Assembly (NCBI RefSeq): GCF_001482365.1
Contig: NZ_CP013255.1
Location: 1 to 64,000, forward strand
From: Kocuria flava
GTDB lineage: Bacteria > Actinomycetota > Actinomycetes > Actinomycetales > Micrococcaceae
Length of the DNA: 64,000 nucleotides
Direction of reading: 5' to 3'
Both the position numbers and the translations under genes were made by a program. Numbering within the stretch: the stretch's first letter is position 1; each line of letters opens with the position of its first letter. Below are positions 60,118 through 64,000 of this stretch, one piece after another. The notes beneath the pieces are model-generated. The model ran no database searches, was not told where the DNA came from, and saw only the letters and a list, made by a program, of their open reading frames with translations.

Positions 60118-60654
60118 TCAGGTCAGCGTGCAGACCTCGGAGACCAGCGGGCTCGCCATCCCAACCCATGGTCCGCGCTTCTGGTAACACCAGGCCACCG
60201 CATCGGAGACCCACAGCAGCGGCTCCTCGTGCGCCTTCGGGAAGGCATAGTGGGGACGGTGCTCATGGCCGGCGAACGTGCGCGCCAGGATCTTCTTGTC
60301 GGTCTCGAACGAGGAATCGTCCTTCTCTAGGTAGAGGTGGTCGACCCGACAGACCGCGACGTCTTCGGCCAAGGCGGTCAAGCACAGCGGCCGGGCCTGT
60401 TTGTCCTTGAGCCCCCGGGCTACATACACGGACACCGCCAGGTCGAGCCGGGCGAAGTCCGTGAGCAGCTTCTTGCGCCGGTCATCGCGCTCGTCGGTGA
60501 AGTGAATCCGCTTCTGCCTCGGCAGCAACAGCGCCCGCACTGCTTTACGGGTGGCGTTTACATCTCCGGCGGCCACCACGCTGGCGGCGACGTAGTACCC
60601 GCCGACCTTGGACTCGTCGACGAACACATGCGAGTGGGGGGCATATTCGGGCAC
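60118..60654 (-). CDS. DUF3800-like protein (RNase H-like fold)
   Basis: A 178-residue soluble protein. HVFVDESKVGGYYVAASVV at the N-terminus matches the Asp-Glu-Ser strand of DUF3800, and RIHFTDERDDRRKKLL continues the pattern. Later DHLYLEKDDSSFETDKKIL and LWVSDAVAWCYQKRG give the probable third and fourth acidic positions. The molecular role of DUF3800 is unknown, possibly nuclease-like. Standing alone, without a clear ribosome site. Confidence 0.68.
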   Translation of the reverse strand: MPEYAPHSHVFVDESKVGGYYVAASVVAAGDVNATRKAVRALLLPRQKRIHFTDERDDRRKKLLTDFARLDLAVSVYVARGLKDKQARPLCLTALAEDVAVCRVDHLYLEKDDSSFETDKKILARTFAGHEHRPHYAFPKAHEEPLLWVSDAVAWCYQKRGPWVGMASPLVSEVCTLT

Positions 60655-60920
60655 CGGGAAAGCCTATCGGTGCCCCAGACGCAGACCCACCAGGGCGAGA
60701 TCGCGCTGGAAGAGGCTGATCGGTTGAACGGGGTGCGGCAGGACCCAACGGCGTCCGCGGGTCCTGCACCTTTAATCGTCCTGCTGCGAAGTCAGTCGAC
60801 TGTCGCCTGCGTTTGTGCCGTTCCCACCTCCTATTGGGCCGGGGTCGTCATCTCGTTGAGCCCTGTCCGTCCCAGTCCTACCGTTGGTTGCACGCCACCG
60901 CGACGGGGTAGGAGGACGCC

Positions 60921-61283
60921 ATGCTGGAGACCACGGTGCAGGCCGGCACCAATATCGTCACGCTCGAGGCTCACGGCGGGATCACCGCCGGGCAGATGCA
61001 GCACATGCGCGCGGTCCTCGACGAGGTGCTCCGCGATCACGAGCGTGTGCGGATGGTCGCGGTGCGCGGTGAGATCGATTTCGGCGACATCTCCCCGAAG
61101 GCGCTGTGGCTGGATCTGAAGTCCGCCGGCTACGTGACGAAGCTCGAGCGCCTGGCGGTGGTCACCGACGTGGATTGGGAGGCGAAGGTCTCCGAGTGGA
61201 CCTCCGAGCTCCTGCACGTGCCCACCCGCCGGTTCCGCCTCGACGAACGCGCCGCGGCCCAGGCTTGGATCAGCCAGCCCTGA
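60921..61283 (+). CDS. SpoIIAA-like (STAS-related) protein
   Basis: A 120-residue protein with the SpoIIAA-like pattern: NIVTLEAHGGITAGQMQHMR, ALWLDLKSAGYVTKLERLAV, VVTDVDWEAKVSEW, then RFRLDERAAAQAWISQP at the end. AGGAGG lies six bases before the ATG. Members of this small family are unrelated to sporulation in most hosts; their role is unknown. Upstream 60655-60920 shows nothing I can support. Confidence 0.85.
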   Translation: MLETTVQAGTNIVTLEAHGGITAGQMQHMRAVLDEVLRDHERVRMVAVRGEIDFGDISPKALWLDLKSAGYVTKLERLAVVTDVDWEAKVSEWTSELLHVPTRRFRLDERAAAQAWISQP

Positions 61284-61843
61284 GTCCCGTGAGCGGGCAG
61301 GGCGTGTGCTCCTGCCGTGATTCGCCCTCGCCCTCCCTCCGCCCGGGTGGCGGTCGAGCGCAGACTTTGATGAGGTCGATCGCTGATCCGACGCCGAACG
61401 CCGAAGAGGGGCGATGCGACAGGAGTGCCCGGAAAGCCCCTGTGGCTCTCGCGTCTGAACGACCGACAGAAGGGGTGGGGTGGTGATCGCGGGCCCCGCC
61501 CCGCTGATGCCCCCGCCCGCAGGCGGGGGCATCCTCGCCCGTCGGTCAACGACGTACGAGTGGGCAGGCAGTGAGGCTCTGCGAGGGAGGCAGACCTCCA
61601 TTGCCCGCGGCGCCGGGGGCGGGCCCGGCACCATTGCGAACGTACCGGCTGGTGATTATTACTTGTGGCCTACTCATTCTGGTCCCGTCATGGGCGGTCT
61701 TATTCGACCGGATATGCCACCTCACTTCCCCTGCCACCAGGCCGGTGCTACGGCGATCCTCGATCGGCCCAGCCCCGCGGCGGCCGTGAAAACAGCGGCG
61801 TTCCGAACGTCAAGGGGCCAGGCGCGGCTCAGCACTTGGCGGG
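61284..61843. other. gene-free stretch with a hairpin
   Basis: About 560 bases without a supported gene. A perfect 12-bp G/C hairpin (61506-61533, GATGCCCCCGCC arms, CGCA loop) could end transcription of the 60921 gene or of the operon arriving from the right. The rest holds no recognised element. Confidence 0.4.
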
Positions 61844-62119
61844 TCAGGGGTGTTCGTTCCGTGGGGTGCCGGTGGCCAGCACCCCGGTGATGATCGCGGC
61901 TAGGACGATGATCAGGGGTAGCACTTGGTGGTTGCCGGTGTGCACCGCTGTGGTCAGGGCGATGGTCAGCAGCAGGGCTTCGACGAGCAGCAGCGCCCAG
62001 CCCACGACGCCGGGACCGTTGACCGGGGAGGTGACCTCGGGCGTGCCGGTCTCGAACGGGGCGCGGGTCATGCCGGGTCCTGGTCTCATGCCGGCGAGCT
62101 GCGGGTCGGTGAGGTTCAT
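61844..62119 (-). CDS. small two-helix membrane protein, third gene of MarR-linked operon
   Basis: A 91-residue protein with a polar N-terminal third (RPGPGMTRAPFETGTPEVTS) and two membrane helices, GVVGWALLLVEALLLTIAL and VLPLIIVLAAIITGVLATG. No family recognised. Its ATG overlaps the stop of the 62116 gene (ATGA). Last of three overlapping genes. Confidence 0.6.
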   Translation of the reverse strand: MNLTDPQLAGMRPGPGMTRAPFETGTPEVTSPVNGPGVVGWALLLVEALLLTIALTTAVHTGNHQVLPLIIVLAAIITGVLATGTPRNEHP

Positions 62120-62496
62120 GCCGTCACCGCCCCGACGCGGGGCCCTGGGTGCTCTCGACCAGACGGTGCAGTGGTGGAGTGCAGCCCGTGGCCGGTGGCC
62201 GGTGCCGCTCCGGGGGCGAGGTGCAGGTCGGCCAGGTGCGCTCCTGGCAACAGGGGCAGGATCCGGTGGGCGAGCAAGTCCATGGCTGCCCGGCAGGCCT
62301 GGGCGGTGGTGGGCCCGTGCACGGACAGTTCGACGGTGAACGCCCCGGCGTCCCCGGCCTGCAGCACCGCCCCGGTCTGCCGGGCCACCCGTGCCAGGCC
62401 GGCCCTGGCCTGCGCCTCCACGGGGTGGGCCACCCGCACAGCGGCCCGGGCGGTCCAGGACAGGGTGAGCTCCCCACAGGGGGCGGGCCGGCTCAC
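62116..62496 (-). CDS. hypothetical protein, second gene of MarR-linked operon
   Basis: A 126-residue Ala/Leu/His-rich soluble protein. A strand GELTLSWTARAAVRVAHPVE is followed by a helix and a FTVELSVHGPTTAQACRAAM segment. Not recognised. GTG start overlaps the end of the first operon gene (GTGA) and its stop overlaps the third gene, so translation is coupled through all three. Confidence 0.55.
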   Translation of the reverse strand: MSRPAPCGELTLSWTARAAVRVAHPVEAQARAGLARVARQTGAVLQAGDAGAFTVELSVHGPTTAQACRAAMDLLAHRILPLLPGAHLADLHLAPGAAPATGHGLHSTTAPSGREHPGPRVGAVTA

Positions 62497-63119
62497 GAGG
62501 CCACCGCTGCCGGGACACCGGTGGTCTCCACCGGCTGGTGATGCTCGGCCGCCTCAACCAGTAGCTGGGCGGGCACTCCGTGGACGGTGGCCAGGCGCAC
62601 GGCATCGGTCAGGTCGAGCTCGGCGGCATCCACGGCCCAGGCCGCGGACTCCTGATCGGCCTCGTACAGCCACTGCCCACCCGGCCCCTCGGGTGCGGGC
62701 TGGGTCAAGGCCAGCTGGTCGCAGGCCCACTGCACGGACTCCAACGCCCCGGCGGCGGCGTGCACCCGGCTCAGGAACAACTGCGCGAACACGGGCTGCT
62801 CCGCCACCGCGCACAAGGGCTCGGCGGGGTCGGCGGGCAGGGTCAGCAGGTAACCGCACGAGCAGGCGTGGACTCTCTCCCCGGCCAGGGCCGCCTCCAC
62901 CACGGCCTGGTTGGCCCGGCACCCGGGCACCAACGGGTCCAGACGCCGCACGGCCATGGGCCGGCCACAGTGGGCCGGTTCCGCGTGCTGCCCGGTCCCG
63001 GCCGTGCCCGCCACCCCGGAACCGGGGCCTACCGGCGGGGCCGGCCACGCCGGGGTCGCGGCCAGGGGTCCCGGGTCGAGCTCGAGGGTGGGGGCGCGGT
63101 GTTCGTGGAGCACGGTCAT
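62493..63119 (-). CDS. hypothetical protein with Cys-rich patch, first gene of MarR-linked operon
   Basis: A 208-residue protein of unrecognised family. After a Pro/Ala-rich first 50 residues come Cys and His residues: HCGRPMAVR, VPGCRANQAV and HACSCGYLLTL (about residues 50-95), a possible zinc site. Then helices such as VHAAAGALESVQWACDQLAL, and a final PVETTGVPAAVAS tail. GGAAGG is seven bases before ATG 63119. Divergent from marR, it is likely under its control. Confidence 0.6.
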   Translation of the reverse strand: MTVLHEHRAPTLELDPGPLAATPAWPAPPVGPGSGVAGTAGTGQHAEPAHCGRPMAVRRLDPLVPGCRANQAVVEAALAGERVHACSCGYLLTLPADPAEPLCAVAEQPVFAQLFLSRVHAAAGALESVQWACDQLALTQPAPEGPGGQWLYEADQESAAWAVDAAELDLTDAVRLATVHGVPAQLLVEAAEHHQPVETTGVPAAVAS

Positions 63120-63185
63120 GACGTACCTTCCGACGGCTTCTCCGCCCTCCACAGCGGTGAAGACCGGCAGAACCTACCCAACCAC

Positions 63186-63240
63186 ACTATCGATAGTCTG
63201 TCTAACAATTAGTTGATCTACTCGTTAGCTCGCCTATCAT
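63186..63240. promoter_or_regulatory. divergent marR promoter region with palindrome
   Basis: ACTATCGATAGT (63186-63197) is a perfect 12-base palindrome. TTGATC (63213-63218) and TATCAT (63235-63240), spaced 16 bases, read as a rightward promoter whose start point would coincide with the marR ATG at 63247, giving a leaderless mRNA. A/T-rich CTAAC and GTTAG elements between them may be further MarR contacts. Confidence 0.5.
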
Positions 63241-63246
63241 CTGGGT

Positions 63247-63840
63247 ATGACGACGACGCCGCGTTCCTCTTCTGGCTACTGGTACGCCGCCGACGGCGCC
63301 CACCCGGGCCCGGTGGAGGTGCTCGAGGCCCTGCGCGCCTACCGCGGGGCGGAACAGGACCTGCGCCGGCGCACCCGGGAGTCCATGGGCATGGGTGAGA
63401 AGGACGTGCTGGCCTTGCGCTACCTCATGGAAGCCGACCGGGCCGGGGAGCCCATGACCCCGCGTGCCCTGGCGGGCAAGCTGGGGATCTCCTCGGCCTC
63501 GACCACTGCGCTGCTGGACCGCCTGGCGCGCAGCGGCCACATCGCCCGCCGCCCGCACCCCACCGACCGACGCTCCCTGGTCATCGTCGCCACCGAGGCC
63601 TCCCACGGTGAAGTGCGCGCCACCCTGGGTTCGATGCACGAGCGGATGCACGCCGCCGCCGCCCGGCTGACCCCCGAGCAGGCCGCCACCGTCATCGCCT
63701 TCCTGCAGGAGATGACGGCAGCCGTCCACCCGCACGAAACCCACCCCCACGAGGAGGACAGCACAGCACCGCACTCCCCCAGCCACCACAGCCACGACCC
63801 CTCCGCGGCGCCGCCCCGGACACACTCGGCCGCCATGTGA
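63247..63840 (+). CDS. MarR-family transcriptional regulator
   Basis: A 197-residue regulator. Winged helix-turn-helix at about residues 60-115: PMTPRALAGKLGISSASTTA, LLDRLARSGHIARRPHPTDR and RSLVIVATE for the wing. Helices on both sides form the dimer domain. The last 40 residues are a His/Pro/Ser-rich tail (HPHETHPHEEDS) that could bind metal, unusual for the family. No ribosome site precedes the ATG; the promoter position suggests a leaderless message. Divergent from the three-gene operon. Confidence 0.9.
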   Translation: MTTTPRSSSGYWYAADGAHPGPVEVLEALRAYRGAEQDLRRRTRESMGMGEKDVLALRYLMEADRAGEPMTPRALAGKLGISSASTTALLDRLARSGHIARRPHPTDRRSLVIVATEASHGEVRATLGSMHERMHAAAARLTPEQAATVIAFLQEMTAAVHPHETHPHEEDSTAPHSPSHHSHDPSAAPPRTHSAAM

Positions 63841-64000
63841 GTCGAGCCCCTGCTTGCGGTAAAGACCATGGGCGAAGGTGCGGGGGCCCTACCCCGTCGG
63901 GCCCCGGCCTGAGGCCGCGGTATGGCCCGGAATACCGGGGGCGCCGGAGCAGTTCTGGTCGGAGCCCACTCCCCTTGTTTCCCTTGTGAAGGAGCATGCT
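63841..64000. other. right edge of window, no gene seen
   Basis: These 160 bases after marR hold no supported gene. An AAGGAG followed by ATG-like sequence at the very end (63989-64000) may begin a rightward gene outside the window. Confidence 0.3.

Noticed and set aside
1..64000. CRISPR arrays
   Set aside because: No regularly spaced direct repeats or cas genes were seen anywhere in the window.

Overview
The window is high-GC DNA with actinobacterial hallmarks: an Lsr2 nucleoid protein, SCO6880-type and DUF4913 conjugation genes, and strong G/C at third codon positions. It probably comes from a Micrococcaceae-like member of the Actinomycetota. That placement is inferred from gene content alone. 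No rRNA or replication gene is visible, so I cannot say whether this is chromosome, integrated element or large plasmid.

Region 1 (1-11.9 kb) holds stress and housekeeping genes: an orphan PD-(D/E)XK-like protein, Hsp20, tRNA-Gln(CTG), GlgX, an Asp23/Gls24-like protein, FtsH, Lsr2 with an upstream partner gene, and a serine recombinase preceded by a res-like cluster of repeats.

Region 2 (12.4-37.6 kb) is a catabolic island. Its first half encodes a TctCBA tricarboxylate-type importer, two short-chain dehydrogenases, a Baeyer-Villiger-type flavin monooxygenase, an alpha/beta hydrolase, a zinc alcohol dehydrogenase and a TetR regulator. A shared near-palindrome lies upstream of tctC and inside the predicted alcohol dehydrogenase promoter. 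Its second half is a likely 12-kb minus-strand operon carrying a TAXI-TRAP importer, two crotonase-family enzymes, two 3-hydroxyacyl-CoA dehydrogenases, a family III CoA-transferase, a thioesterase, an MFS exporter, an acyl-CoA dehydrogenase and a thiolase. A divergent glutaryl-CoA-dehydrogenase-like gene sits opposite it. Read together, alcohol or ketone oxidation, Baeyer-Villiger oxidation, ester or lactone hydrolysis, CoA activation and beta-oxidation make a plausible route from a cyclic or branched alcohol or ketone to acetyl-CoA. The substrate is not determined by the sequence. The two halves are separated by debris: an lsr2 remnant, a tetR remnant and an ISL3-family transposase remnant.

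Region 3 (37.9-59.8 kb) is a mobilisation and conjugation module. It has an intact IS256-family element with an 8-bp target duplication, a TIR-domain gene, large inverted repeats, MobC and a relaxase, an operon of type IV secretion genes, and a divergent operon with a ParA-like ATPase, a lytic transglycosylase/M23 cell-wall enzyme and a lipoprotein. An Xre/RES toxin-antitoxin pair follows. A second IS256-family element has cut off the last codons of the coupling-protein gene, and a P-loop gene at the head of the transfer operon is frameshifted. The apparatus may therefore be decaying.

Region 4 (59.8-64 kb) contains a DUF3800-like gene, a SpoIIAA/STAS-like gene, and an unrecognised three-gene overlapping operon facing a MarR regulator across a palindromic, probably leaderless promoter region.
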